Shown here: one piece after another, positions 1 through 8,876 of the stretch | Layout of the letters: the number at the start of each line of letters is the position of its first letter | Numbering within the stretch: position 1 is the stretch's first letter | NCBI RefSeq assembly: GCF_007971225.1 | Contig: NZ_CP042435.1 | Location: forward strand, 992,001-1,056,000 | Length of the DNA: 64,000 nucleotides | Direction of reading: 5' to 3' | Source of the DNA: Panacibacter ginsenosidivorans | GTDB taxonomy: Bacteria > Bacteroidota > Bacteroidia > Chitinophagales > Chitinophagaceae | Notes under the pieces: model-generated | What the model was told of the DNA's origin: nothing | Database searches by the model: none | Seen by the model: the letters and a program-made list of their open reading frames with translations, nothing else | Program-made: the position numbers and the translations under genes

Positions 1-287
1 CAACTTTTGGCGGTGGTGGTGGTGGTGGTTCAGGCTTCTTCTCTTCCTGTTTTACATCAGCCAGATTTACATCCTGTACTACCATTTGCACCGGCTTATC
101 AGAAGCCACAAATTTTGCCAGAGCAACACTAATAAAGATAAGAATGCAAAAAGCGATCATAGAAATAACAGCAATAATTAGTCGCTTTTGATAAGTCTTT
201 CTAAGATCATATGCCCCATATTCTTTATTTCGCCCCTCGAAAACAATATCGAGAATGTCTGCGCTTAGAATTTTGTTAGTATCCATC
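1..287 (-). CDS. tonB: TonB energy transducer, N-terminal part (cut by window edge)
   Basis: Starts at ATG 287-285 on the minus strand and runs off the window start, so only the first 95 residues or so are visible. It has a short cytoplasmic segment with FEGRNKEYGAYDLRK, which is typical of Bacteroidota TonB proteins. One transmembrane helix follows (about residues 34-58), then a periplasmic stretch leading into a run of prolines (EPPPPPPPK). The receptor-binding C-terminal domain lies outside the window. It is the last gene of an exbB-exbD-exbD-tonB series, separated from the preceding exbD by about 50 bases. It would pass proton-motive energy to TonB-dependent outer-membrane receptors such as the SusC protein encoded at 52963-56214. 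The family call is firm; which receptors it serves is unknown. Confidence 0.9.
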
Positions 288-340
288 GTAAAGAAATTAT
301 TTTATAAGATTCAAATACCGGGAAATTCCATAAAAGAAAT

Positions 341-901
341 TTACTGACCACTCGTAGCAGGTGCAGTCCCGCCGCCTTCTGTAGCTTTTATCATCTGATC
401 TTCTATTGGCGAAATATCTACTAAAGCATATCTCTTAATAACATTTATAGACATTTCATCAAGTATATCAATCACGTTTTTATAATTGCTTTCATCATTT
501 GGCTTTATTACCACTACCAAATCTGCGGTATCAGTGGTTTGTTTCTTATGGATGATTTCATCCCGTATTTCTTTAAAATTACTTGATTTAAAGTTTGAAC
601 CGTCGGGTGCTAATATTCCTTCATAGTAAAAAACATGATTGTCTTTACCAAGAAGTATTGTAAGCGCCCCGGATTCTTTAGCTTTATTTTGTTCTTCAGG
701 TGTTGCAGTATCATCCGGCAAATTTAATTTCATTGCCGTTGGCTGGCTCATCGTTGTGGTGAAAATAAAGAATGTTATAAGAAGGAATCCAAGATCAACC
801 ATAGGCGTAAGGTCTACTCTAGTAGACATCTTCTTCCCTTTTTTGACTCCGGGACCTTTTTTATGTTTCCCACCTCCACCCGAGGTATCCATTTCTGCCA
901 T
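341..901 (-). CDS. exbD: ExbD/TolR biopolymer transport protein (second copy)
   Basis: A 186-residue protein with a basic Gly/Lys-rich N-terminus followed by the ExbD signature STRVDLTPMVDLGFLLITFF. The conserved intramembrane aspartate is D36, equivalent to the proton-pathway Asp of ExbD/TolR. One transmembrane helix (about 33-52) is followed by a periplasmic domain. It is longer than the roughly 140 residues of E. coli ExbD, as is usual in Bacteroidota. It lies between the other exbD (950-1618) and tonB, same strand, with gaps of about 50 bases, so one transcript is likely. It acts in the inner-membrane ExbB-ExbD-TonB motor. The two ExbD copies differ strongly and probably form a hetero-oligomer or serve different TonB partners; that is inference. 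Confidence 0.93.
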   Translation of the reverse strand: MAEMDTSGGGGKHKKGPGVKKGKKMSTRVDLTPMVDLGFLLITFFIFTTTMSQPTAMKLNLPDDTATPEEQNKAKESGALTILLGKDNHVFYYEGILAPDGSNFKSSNFKEIRDEIIHKKQTTDTADLVVVIKPNDESNYKNVIDILDEMSINVIKRYALVDISPIEDQMIKATEGGGTAPATSGQ

Positions 902-949
902 GACGCATAATTTTTTTAGTTAAACAAATAAATTTATCAAAGCATGAAA

Positions 950-1618
950 TTATTCTTCTCTTGCTTTTCCACTCATGTTTGCTTTCCAAAGTTCAGTACC
1001 CTGAGGCACACTTTCCGGATTGGTAACCATCTGGAATTTAAAAAGTTTATTCTTTTTAAAAGCGGTAAGCACGTTCTTAAAGCTGGGGTATTTTGCAACA
1101 TTGTCGCCCTTAAGCAAAAGATTAACTTTTGTTCCCTGGTACGCATCTGAAACAGCCCGCATCCAATCTATCATTTCATTGTTTGCAGTGTCTTTACAAG
1201 GAATTCCAGGCAATGTAAGGGCTGTCATTTGTTCTGTCTTTAATCTTGCCTGCTGACTTAATTGAGCGAGTGGAACGCCAATGAATGGTGCTTTAACCAA
1301 AGCGTCAATATCTGTGGTTGACAACCCAAGCCCCCGTGATTCATTAACAGATGCAATAATGTCGTGCTTTTTCTGTTTGTCAGAAGTATTATCTCCTGTT
1401 GAAAGAAATACCTTTCCATCTTTATTAAGCGATATCATAACTACATCCTTCTCAGGAGCTATTTTAGCAGCAACTGAATTTGGAGTTTCCACAGGAACAG
1501 CTTCCGAAGGCTTAAACTTTGTAGTAAGGATAAAGAAAGATAACAACAGGAAAGCCACATCACACATCGCTGTCATATCAACTGAAGTGCTTTTTCGTGG
1601 TATTTTCGGTCTTGCCAT
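950..1618 (-). CDS. exbD: ExbD/TolR biopolymer transport protein (first copy)
   Basis: A 222-residue ExbD-family protein. The N-terminal motif STSVDMTAMCDVAFLLLSFF contains the conserved membrane Asp at D20, followed by one transmembrane helix and a long periplasmic region. This copy has an extra segment in the periplasmic part (about residues 105-155, with an isolated cysteine), making it longer than the neighbouring copy and much longer than enterobacterial ExbD. It sits directly downstream of exbB (gap about 70 bases) and upstream of the second exbD. Role: stator-side component of the proton-driven TonB energising complex in the inner membrane. Family assignment is secure; the division of labour between the two ExbDs is not visible from sequence. 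Confidence 0.92.
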   Translation of the reverse strand: MARPKIPRKSTSVDMTAMCDVAFLLLSFFILTTKFKPSEAVPVETPNSVAAKIAPEKDVVMISLNKDGKVFLSTGDNTSDKQKKHDIIASVNESRGLGLSTTDIDALVKAPFIGVPLAQLSQQARLKTEQMTALTLPGIPCKDTANNEMIDWMRAVSDAYQGTKVNLLLKGDNVAKYPSFKNVLTAFKKNKLFKFQMVTNPESVPQGTELWKANMSGKAREE

Positions 1619-1690
1619 TATATAATTTTTAAAACTTCACTAATTAGATGCAGATCACGCAACTTTCCACAAATTATCATGTTTAAATGA

Positions 1691-2554
1691 TTATTTATAG
1701 TTCGCTGCAAAGCTTTGTGTCAATGTAAAGCCAGATTCGTCAATACCATATGTGATAGCATCAATTTTTGTAGTAAATACGTTATACATAATTATAGCAA
1801 TTGCTGAAGTGCCGATACCAAGTGCTGTATTATACAAGGCTTCAGATATACCTTGTGATAATTTTTGAGCAGCCTCACCACCGCCGCTTTCACCAAGAGC
1901 AGAGAATGAACGTATCATACCCATTACCGTACCAAGCAGACCAAGCAATGTAGCTACTGAAGCAATCGTAGAAAGGAATACAAGGTTTTTCTCAAGCATT
2001 GGCAATTCAAGCGCTGTGGCTTCTTCTACCTCTTTTTGAATGTTAAGTACTTTTTGCTCCGTGGCTAATTCCGTGTTCGAGATCATCTCTTTATACTTAC
2101 GCAGACCTGCTTTCATTACATTGCCAACAGACCCTTTTTGTCTGTCGCATTCAGCTAAAGCTTTGTCAATATCTTTATTTGCCAAATGATATTGAACCTT
2201 ACGTATAAATTCGGCAACGCTACCTTTCCCTGTTGCTTTAGAAACGGTAAGAAATCTTTCTATCACAAATGTTATAACAGTAAGCAAAAGACCAATAAGT
2301 ATCGGCACAATGATACCACCTAAATACATACGGGGTATGTTGCCTTTTGCTCCCTGGTGATCAGGCCAGAATCCACCTGCAGGATCCGGGTTAGTAAAGT
2401 TACTTTCAGCACCAATAACAAAACGCCAGATTATGTAACCCAGAATAATACAGCTAAGTGGCGCAATCCATGAAATGGAATTACTCTTCTTTACAGGTTG
2501 TACGGAAGTAGAACTCTTTGATGCTGCTGTTGCAGTTGGTTTAGTTTCAGCCAT
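1691..2554 (-). CDS. exbB: ExbB/TolQ/MotA-family proton channel
   Basis: A 287-residue membrane protein and first gene of the minus-strand energy-transduction operon. An N-terminal Ala/Thr/Ser-rich tail precedes transmembrane segments near residues 28-48 and 75-100, a cytoplasmic loop (about 105-175), and the conserved MotA/TolQ/ExbB region LSTIASVATLLGLLGTVMGM followed by a last helix (about 232-258). The loop and the T/G-rich third helix are the diagnostic features of this family. ExbB pentamers form the inner-membrane channel around the ExbD helices and drive TonB. The gene order exbB-exbD-exbD-tonB is common in Bacteroidota. The promoter should lie in the 2555-3080 spacer. Confidence 0.93.
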   Translation of the reverse strand: MAETKPTATAASKSSTSVQPVKKSNSISWIAPLSCIILGYIIWRFVIGAESNFTNPDPAGGFWPDHQGAKGNIPRMYLGGIIVPILIGLLLTVITFVIERFLTVSKATGKGSVAEFIRKVQYHLANKDIDKALAECDRQKGSVGNVMKAGLRKYKEMISNTELATEQKVLNIQKEVEEATALELPMLEKNLVFLSTIASVATLLGLLGTVMGMIRSFSALGESGGGEAAQKLSQGISEALYNTALGIGTSAIAIIMYNVFTTKIDAITYGIDESGFTLTQSFAANYK

Positions 2555-3080
2555 GACACAATTGATTTTAAGTAAAAAATTGGTTTGATTTTTAAAAGTA
2601 CAATTCTAATGAAATTTATATACAAAAAACAAGTTTAAAGCAATTAATTTAATTGGGCACACAAATTAAAAACTTTATTTATTGTATCCAACTTTTAGTT
2701 TGAACACAATCAACTATATAGTGTTACAGAAATATAATTTTTGTTTGTAACAACTGTTAGTATAAAAAACAATCACACTGTTTGCCCTGTAATGCAGAAC
2801 AGGAAAGCATTTTACCAACTGGTAGTATATATTTTTTTTAAAACGGCATTTCATAATAGAACTCTTTGTAGAAAAAAAGATTAAAATTTTCATCGGGCTG
2901 AATAACACATAGACAAAAGATGAACTGAGCGTAGCAAGGAACGATGCCATAGTTTTAAATGTTCGTAAAAAAATAATTCTGCCGCTAAAATATTTTATAA
3001 CCAGATAAACCAATATCAGCTCCGCTTGTAATTGATATTCCTGTAAATTTATTTTTTGATCAAACAACTAATATTAATTT
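2555..3080. other. Non-coding spacer between divergent exbB and metalloprotease genes
   Basis: This 526-base A+T-rich spacer separates two divergently transcribed genes and must hold both promoters. An open frame on the minus strand (2714-3067) exists, but its composition is low-complexity and unlike a real protein, so I do not call it. At 2925-2951 there is a degraded copy of the dispersed repeat C arm, recognised by the tail AAGGAACGATGCCAT, which also occurs at 60337-60351. Nothing else is recognised. Confidence 0.5.
2925..2951 (-). repeat. Degenerate dispersed-repeat arm (C type)
   Basis: GAACTGAGCGTAGCAAGG followed by AACGATGCCAT resembles the reverse-oriented C arm at 60321-60351 (GAACGGAATGCGACGCAAGG then AACGATGCCAT). 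The 20-mer is strongly decayed, so membership rests on the shared outer tail. Confidence 0.4.
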
Positions 3081-5612
3081 ATGAAGAAATTTTTTGCACT
3101 GCTGCCGGCAGTTTTACTTTGCATCAGCCTTTATGCCCAAAAGAAAAAAGAAGATACTCCTGTTTTACCTCCGACTGTTAGCAAAACAGATTCAACACAA
3201 CCTAAAGACGGACTCAAAAAATTTAAAGATATTATTACTGATAAAGCAATAGTAAAAGAAGGATTGTTTAATGTATATAAAGTTGAAGATAAGTGGTATT
3301 TTGAAATACCAGACTCTATGTTTAATCGCCAGATAATGGCAGTTACAAGATTTAGTAAAGTAGCAGGCGGAGGTAACGTATATGGAGGTGAACTTGCAAA
3401 TGAGCAGGTGATCAGCTTAGAAAAAGGGCCTAATAAAAATGTATTTCTTCGTGTTATTACTACCATCAGCGTTGCAGATTCTACCAACCAGATATATCAG
3501 GCTGTAAGTAATTCCAATGTTAATCCTATCGCCGCTGCCTTTGAAGCAAAATCCCGTGGTAAGGATTCAACAGGTTTAGTAATCGATGTTACCAATTTCT
3601 TTAATGGTGATAACCAGGTCATCAGCATTGACCCCTTTGGAAAAAGAGCTCTCAATCTTGCTAATCTTGCACCAGAAAGAAGCTATATTAAAAATATTAA
3701 TAGTTACCCGGTAAATATTGAAGTTAAAACCGTAAAGACTTACAATGCCATGCCGAATTTTGGCGGAGGTGGAGGAGTTGTTATTTCGTCTGGACTTCCA
3801 GGAGCTTTTGCGGCAGGTGCCGTAACATTTGAAATGAATACTTCTTTTATTCTTTTGCCAAAAGAACCAATGGCCAAAAGAAAATTTGATCCACGTGTTG
3901 GATATTTTGCTGATAATTATACGGTGTTTAGCGATAATCAACAAAAAGTGCAGGATGATATTTTTATCGTAAGGTGGCGTCTTGAGCCGAAAGATCAGGA
4001 TATAGAAAAATGGAAGCGTGGAGAATTGGTTGAACCCAAAAAGCCAATCATATATTATATAGATCCTGCAACTCCCAAACAATGGAGACCATATCTGATA
4101 CAAGGCATCAATGACTGGCAAAAAGCATTTGAAAAAGCTGGCTTTAAAAATGCTATTATGGGTAAAGAATGGCCTGAAAATGATTCAACAATGAGTCTTG
4201 AAGATGCACGCTTTGCAGTACTTAGATATTTTGCATCAGACATTGAAAATGCTTATGGGCCGAATATTCATGATCCGCGTAGTGGCGAGATATTAGAAAG
4301 TCATATTGGATGGTACCATAATGTAATGCAATTATTGCACGACTGGTATTTTATACAAACGGCAGCAGTTGATCCAAAGGCAAGGAAGATGAAATTTGAC
4401 GATTCATTGATGGGACAATTGGTTCGCTTTGTTTCCTCACATGAAGTGGGACATACGTTGGGACTACGTCATAATATGGGAAGCAGCAGTAAAACCCCCG
4501 TAGAGCTACTGCGTAATAAAGCCTGGGTAGAAGCGCACGGCCATACAGCGTCAATTATGGATTATGCACGTTTTAACTATGTTGCACAACCCGAAGACGG
4601 TATTTCAGAAAAAGGTTTATTTCCACGCATAGGAGACTATGACATGTGGGCCATCAAATGGGGTTACACATTAACAAATACAAAAGATGAAGATGCAGAT
4701 GAAAAGATAACCAACAAATGGATCTTAGATAGTCTTAGTGCAAACCCGCGCTTGTGGTTTGGTACAGAAATAAATCCATACGATCCACGCTCCCAAACAG
4801 AAGACCTGGGTGATAACGCCATGAAGGCAAGTGAATATGGCATTAAGAATTTAAAACGTATTATTACTAATTTACCCACATGGACCAAAGAAGAGGCCGA
4901 TAAATATGACAACCTTGATGAAATGTATAGTCAGGTAGTTATTCAGTTCAACAGGTATATGAATCATGTTACAAAAAATGTTGGCGGCATTTATGAAACA
5001 CCCAAAAGTGTTGAACAGAATGGAGACGTTTATGAGCCAACTCCAAAAGCATTACAAAAAGATGCCGTAAATTTTTTACAGAAACAATTATTTGAGACAC
5101 CCACATGGCTGCTCGATAAAAATATTCTTAACAAAATCAGCAATCCAACGTCCACTGAAATGGTGGGCAACGTGCAAATAAATGTATTAAACAGCTTATT
5201 AAGGCCATCACGCTTAAATATTATGGCCATTAGCAGTAATCGTTTTGGTACTAACAATACTTACCAGGTTGATGAAATGCTTACTGATGTTAAGAAAGGT
5301 CTATGGACCGAGCTAGTGTCAAAGAAACCAATCGATAACATGCGTCGCAATTTGCAAAAGGCTTATGCAGAAGCACTCATAAGTATTTTAAATCCCGCTC
5401 CTGTGCAAGCTATCAGCGGTTTACCGCCTGCATTTGTTGCACTGCTTAGCACAAACGTAAAGAATACAGATGTTCCTTCTATTGTAAGAGCACATCTTGT
5501 TTCATTAAGAAGCGATATTCTTGCTGCCATTCCCGGCACAACAGATAAATTAAGTAAGTATCATTTACAGGATGTTGCAGAAAGAATAAAAAGAGCGCTG
5601 GATCCGAAGTAA
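3081..5612 (+). CDS. Secreted zinc-dependent metalloprotease (DUF5117/Met-zincin type)
   Basis: An 843-residue protein with a clear signal peptide (about residues 1-19, ending LYAQ). The catalytic zinc motif is HEVGHTLGLRH with H454, E455, H458 and H464, the extended HExxHxxGxxH form of metzincins; SIMDYARFNY about 38 residues later plausibly supplies the Met-turn. The N-terminal part (about 40-300) matches the DUF5118/DUF5117 layout of large Bacteroidota 'zinc-dependent metalloprotease' proteins, with the catalytic part at about 310-520 and a helical C-terminal region. It is probably periplasmic or exported. The substrate is unknown. It is a single-gene unit: the upstream gene is divergent and a strong terminator follows at 5633-5664. 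Family assignment is firm; physiological role is not. Confidence 0.88.
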   Translation: MKKFFALLPAVLLCISLYAQKKKEDTPVLPPTVSKTDSTQPKDGLKKFKDIITDKAIVKEGLFNVYKVEDKWYFEIPDSMFNRQIMAVTRFSKVAGGGNVYGGELANEQVISLEKGPNKNVFLRVITTISVADSTNQIYQAVSNSNVNPIAAAFEAKSRGKDSTGLVIDVTNFFNGDNQVISIDPFGKRALNLANLAPERSYIKNINSYPVNIEVKTVKTYNAMPNFGGGGGVVISSGLPGAFAAGAVTFEMNTSFILLPKEPMAKRKFDPRVGYFADNYTVFSDNQQKVQDDIFIVRWRLEPKDQDIEKWKRGELVEPKKPIIYYIDPATPKQWRPYLIQGINDWQKAFEKAGFKNAIMGKEWPENDSTMSLEDARFAVLRYFASDIENAYGPNIHDPRSGEILESHIGWYHNVMQLLHDWYFIQTAAVDPKARKMKFDDSLMGQLVRFVSSHEVGHTLGLRHNMGSSSKTPVELLRNKAWVEAHGHTASIMDYARFNYVAQPEDGISEKGLFPRIGDYDMWAIKWGYTLTNTKDEDADEKITNKWILDSLSANPRLWFGTEINPYDPRSQTEDLGDNAMKASEYGIKNLKRIITNLPTWTKEEADKYDNLDEMYSQVVIQFNRYMNHVTKNVGGIYETPKSVEQNGDVYEPTPKALQKDAVNFLQKQLFETPTWLLDKNILNKISNPTSTEMVGNVQINVLNSLLRPSRLNIMAISSNRFGTNNTYQVDEMLTDVKKGLWTELVSKKPIDNMRRNLQKAYAEALISILNPAPVQAISGLPPAFVALLSTNVKNTDVPSIVRAHLVSLRSDILAAIPGTTDKLSKYHLQDVAERIKRALDPK

Positions 5613-5632
5613 TAAAATTGATTACAAATAAT

Positions 5633-5664
5633 AAAAAAAAGTCCTGCAACATTGCGGGACTTTT
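5633..5664 (+). terminator. Rho-independent terminator after the metalloprotease gene
   Basis: Hairpin GTCCTGCA-acat-TGCGGGAC (5641-5660), preceded by an A run and followed by TTTT, about 20 bases after the stop codon. The flanking A and T runs could let it work in both directions, so it could also stop the minus-strand small gene at 5835-6008. Confidence 0.85.
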
Positions 5665-5694
5665 ACTTTATCTGGATGGGTTAGTAAAAAACAT

Positions 5695-5751
5695 TTTATG
5701 AGCCTGTCTTAAGAACAATTATCAGGCTTACGTTGCGTCGCACTTTTGTAC
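5695..5751 (+). repeat. Dispersed-repeat D arm with 20-mer form A
   Basis: The outer end TTTTATGAGCC is followed by CAGGCTTAC and the 20-mer GTTGCGTCGCACTTTTGTAC (5732-5751). It lies just beyond the terminator at 5633-5664 and faces the reverse arm at 6321-6360. Together the two enclose the small minus-strand gene 5835-6008. Confidence 0.85.
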
Positions 5752-5834
5752 TGTATATCTTTATTATTGAAATATAATAGTTCACCAATAAGCTTTGCAT
5801 AATTTTTAGCTAAGCTCCAAAAAAGAACGTTGTA

Positions 5835-6008
5835 CTATTTCACAATCATTAAACCGTGTTCCTCAGCTTTATGATCAGCTGTTGTATCCGTAATTGATTT
5901 TGAAGTAACTTGAAAAACAATATCTTCCTTTATCAGGTACAATATTTCTTCATCATCAATGGCTTCAATCATTTCAATAAGCTTCTTTTTGAGTTCAATG
6001 GTTTCCAT
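5835..6008 (-). CDS. Small protein of unknown function, 57 residues
   Basis: A short open frame from ATG 6008-6006 to TAG at 5837-5835. The first 30 residues (METIELKKKLIEMIEAIDDE and following) predict an amphipathic acidic/basic helix. The C-terminal part is polar. The N-terminal style recalls small antitoxin-like proteins of Bacteroidota that begin with an LKKKLIEMI-type helix, but no toxin gene lies beside it, so I do not assign that function. It is enclosed by two inward-facing dispersed-repeat arms (5732 and 6321). Start and stop are clean and the codon use looks normal, but at this length a chance frame cannot be excluded. Confidence 0.45.
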   Translation of the reverse strand: METIELKKKLIEMIEAIDDEEILYLIKEDIVFQVTSKSITDTTADHKAEEHGLMIVK

Positions 6009-6170
6009 AAATAGTTATTCGGGTTTAAAAGTATAAAAGAAATTTATGCTAACGCTTGTTATAAACACTCATACCTTTAACTTGCCACCACAAAATGAAC
6101 AATCATTTTAATCATAACATTCAACTGATTCTGTCTGTAGCGCTCACAGCTTCTACATCAACAACTATTA

Positions 6171-6188
6171 CAACCCTGTAAAGGGTTG
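6171..6188. repeat. Small perfect hairpin
   Basis: CAACCCT-GTAA-AGGGTTG: two 7-base arms around a 4-base loop, with TA pairs extending it. There is no T run on either side, so it is not an obvious terminator. It may be a remnant of an older repeat. Confidence 0.5.
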
Positions 6189-6316
6189 TACATTGCCATA
6201 TCATCCCCTGTTCCACAACGGAAGCTTTCAAAAGAATATCTTTAGCACTCAAAGAGTGTGGATACATAAACGAAAAATTACATACTTTATTTTAAAGACG
6301 CCAATTTTACAAAAGA

Positions 6317-6360
6317 TGAAGTGCTTGCGACGCAACAGGGATGCTATAAAAAACAAAAGC
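6317..6360 (-). repeat. Dispersed-repeat C arm with 20-mer form A'
   Basis: Reverse orientation: AAGTGCTTGCGACGCAAC (6319-6336), then AGGGATGCTATAAAAAAC and AGCTGGTAT. The form A' 20-mer and the outer ATACCAGCT...TATAGCATC arm recur at 43950-43996, 60321-60375 and 62093-62139. It lies 48 bases before the thrA start. Confidence 0.8.
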
Positions 6361-6407
6361 TGGTATTAACCAAAACAAACATAAAAATCACATCTTAAGA
6401 AAGTTAT

Positions 6408-8852
6408 ATGAAGGTTTTAAAGTTCGGAGGTTCCTCAGTTGCCAATGCAGAGAATATACAAAAAGTGTTAGCCATTATAAAAGCAGCCAGTGATCCACAA
6501 ATAGTGGTAGTATCGGCATTAGGCGGAGTAACAGATTTGCTGATAAAAGCAGGAACATTAGCAGAACAAAGCAATGAAGCTTACAAAGACGTATTGCAAA
6601 AATTGGAAACAAAACATTTGGATACGGCAAGAGCATTACTTCCTGTAACACACCAGAGTAGTTGCTTAAGTATGATAAAACAACACTTTAATGAACTGGA
6701 CGAAATTTGTAACAGTGTTTTTTATTTGAAGGAATTATCGCTGCGCACAAAAGATAGGGTTATAAGTTTTGGTGAATTACTTTCATCAAAAATCATTTCA
6801 GCATTCATGTTATCGCAAGGCTTAGAACATGATTGGCTTGATTCAAGAAAACTGATAAAGACCAATAGCAACTATGGTTTTGCTGCAGTAAACTTTAGTG
6901 TTACTAATGATAAGATCGCTTACACAGTTACTTCATCGCATAAAAATTTATTCTTAGCACCGGGTTTTATTTCAAGTGATGATCATGGGAATACAACAAC
7001 GCTTGGTCGTGGTGGATCTGATTATACTGCTGCAATTTTTGCGGCTGCGGTTAATGCTTCGTCACTAGAAATATGGACAGACGTAACCGGCATGATGACT
7101 GCAGATCCACGCTGGGTACTTAATGCAAAGACCATTACACATACTTCATACCAGGAAGCAATGGAGCTTTCTCATTTCGGTGCAAAAGTTATCTACCCTC
7201 CTACTATTCAACCTGTGATGCAGAAGAATATTCCAACATGGGTTAAGAACACTTTTGCGCCAAATGAAGCCGGGACCGTAATTACTGGCGCATCTGATCA
7301 GCAAGGCGAAATAATTACCGGTATTTCCAGTATTAATTCCATAGCATTATTAAGTTTGGAAGGAAGTGGTATGGTTGGTATTCCAGGCTTCTCCAAACGA
7401 TTATTTGAAGCATTGGCAAGTGAGAAAGTAAATGTGATTTTGATTACACAAAGTTCATCGGAACATTCTATTTGTGTTGCCGTAAATACAAACGATGCAA
7501 ATAAAGCTAAACTGGCTGTTGACACAACTTTTGAAATTGAAATAACACAGGGGAGATTAGAGCCATTGAAGATCGAGACAGACCTTTCAATCATTGCATT
7601 AGTTGGTGATAAGATGCGTCATCATACCGGCATTGCAGGTAGAATGTTTAGTGCACTTGGAAGAAATGCAGTAAACATAAGAGCTATTGCGCAAGGTTCT
7701 TCTGAAAGAAATATTTCTGCAGTTATCTCCAGTGATGACGTAAAAAAAGCAGTAAATGTTTTACATGAAGCTTTCTTTGAAACAACATACAAGCAGCTCA
7801 ACGTTTTTATTGTTGGTGCAGGAAATGTTGGCAGTAAATTATTGGATCAATTAAAGCAACAACAGCAATTCTTATTAGAGCATTTGAATTTACAAGTGCG
7901 CATAACAGGTATTGCAAATAGTCGCAAAATGTTGTTTGTAGACAATGGCAATGAGATCAATCTTAATATATGGAAAGAAGAATTGGAGAAAGCGGAAGTA
8001 ATGAATTTAAATGCTTTTGTAGAAACGGTTATTCAAAAGAATTTACGCAATTCGGTTTTTGTAGATATAACTGCAAATCCTGATGTGGCAGCGGTGTACA
8101 ACAAGCTTTTAGAAAAAGTTGTTTCTGTTGTTGCATGTAACAAGATAGCAGCTTCCTCTTCTTATGAAAGTTATAGCAAACTAAAATCACTCGCCAAAGA
8201 ATACAATGCACTCTTCTTATTCGAAACAAATGTTGGTGCAGGTTTACCTGTCATCGGCACACTTAACGATCTAAGAAGAAGTGGTGATAAAGTAAATAAA
8301 ATACAAGCAGTTCTTTCGGGCACACTAAACTTTGTATTCAATAATTATGATGGTACCAAACCATTTACCGAAGTAGTTCGTCAGGCACAGGCAGAAGGTT
8401 ATACAGAACCAGATCCGCGTCTTGATCTTGGTGGTACAGATGTTATGCGCAAGATCATGATCCTTGCACGTGAAGCAGGCGAACAAATTGAAATGGATGA
8501 CATTACCAATAATTACTTCTTACCAGCCAGTTGCTTTGAAGGAAGCGTTGAAGATTTCTACACAGAAATGGGCAAACAGGAAGCTCATTTTAAAGCTTTG
8601 TATGATGAAGCTGCTGCAAAAAATTGTAAACTTAAATTTGTCGCACAATATGAGAATGGTAAAGCTTCGGTTGGGTTGCAACACATACCTTCAAACAGCG
8701 ACTTCTATCATTTGTATGGCAAAGACAACATCGTGTTATTCTACACACAACGTTATCCTGAACAACCTCTGGTTGTAAAAGGTGCAGGCGCTGGTGCTGA
8801 TGTTACAGCAAGCGGTGTATTCGCAGACATCATAAGAGTGGCTAGAGTATAA
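6408..8852 (+). CDS. thrA: Bifunctional aspartokinase / homoserine dehydrogenase
   Basis: An 814-residue fusion enzyme. The N-terminal aspartokinase domain (about 1-290) starts with MKVLKFGGSSV, the phosphate-binding signature, and has the GRGGSDYTAA motif. ACT-type regulatory regions follow (about 305-455). The homoserine dehydrogenase domain (about 460-814) opens with the NAD(P)-binding motif VFIVGAGNVGSKLL near residue 467 and contains GTLNFVFNNYDG and the substrate-binding GGTDVMRKIMILARE. It catalyses the first and third steps from aspartate towards homoserine. Length matches the E. coli ThrA type (about 820). It is first in the thrA-thrB-thrC series; thrB follows 24 bases later. The ACT domains imply feedback control by threonine, which is family knowledge rather than something read here. 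Confidence 0.97.
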   Translation: MKVLKFGGSSVANAENIQKVLAIIKAASDPQIVVVSALGGVTDLLIKAGTLAEQSNEAYKDVLQKLETKHLDTARALLPVTHQSSCLSMIKQHFNELDEICNSVFYLKELSLRTKDRVISFGELLSSKIISAFMLSQGLEHDWLDSRKLIKTNSNYGFAAVNFSVTNDKIAYTVTSSHKNLFLAPGFISSDDHGNTTTLGRGGSDYTAAIFAAAVNASSLEIWTDVTGMMTADPRWVLNAKTITHTSYQEAMELSHFGAKVIYPPTIQPVMQKNIPTWVKNTFAPNEAGTVITGASDQQGEIITGISSINSIALLSLEGSGMVGIPGFSKRLFEALASEKVNVILITQSSSEHSICVAVNTNDANKAKLAVDTTFEIEITQGRLEPLKIETDLSIIALVGDKMRHHTGIAGRMFSALGRNAVNIRAIAQGSSERNISAVISSDDVKKAVNVLHEAFFETTYKQLNVFIVGAGNVGSKLLDQLKQQQQFLLEHLNLQVRITGIANSRKMLFVDNGNEINLNIWKEELEKAEVMNLNAFVETVIQKNLRNSVFVDITANPDVAAVYNKLLEKVVSVVACNKIAASSSYESYSKLKSLAKEYNALFLFETNVGAGLPVIGTLNDLRRSGDKVNKIQAVLSGTLNFVFNNYDGTKPFTEVVRQAQAEGYTEPDPRLDLGGTDVMRKIMILAREAGEQIEMDDITNNYFLPASCFEGSVEDFYTEMGKQEAHFKALYDEAAAKNCKLKFVAQYENGKASVGLQHIPSNSDFYHLYGKDNIVLFYTQRYPEQPLVVKGAGAGADVTASGVFADIIRVARV

Positions 8853-8876
8853 TCAATGAACAACGAATAACAAACA

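Larger units (their letters stand above)
6009..6407. other. Spacer upstream of thrA
   Basis: About 400 bases without a credible gene. It contains a perfect small hairpin (6171-6188) and a dispersed-repeat C arm (6317-6360). The thrA promoter must lie within it or upstream. I found no threonine/isoleucine-rich leader peptide that would suggest classical thr attenuation. Confidence 0.5.

Noticed and set aside
2714-3067. Minus-strand frame of 117 residues
   Set aside because: Composition is low-complexity and it lies in the shared promoter region of two divergent genes; a degraded repeat arm runs through it.
3576-4121. Antisense frame of 181 residues inside the metalloprotease gene
   Set aside because: It overlaps a well-supported gene completely and its composition shows no domain or signal.
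6171-6188. Hairpin before thrA as an attenuator
   Set aside because: No T run and no Thr/Ile-rich leader peptide were found next to it.
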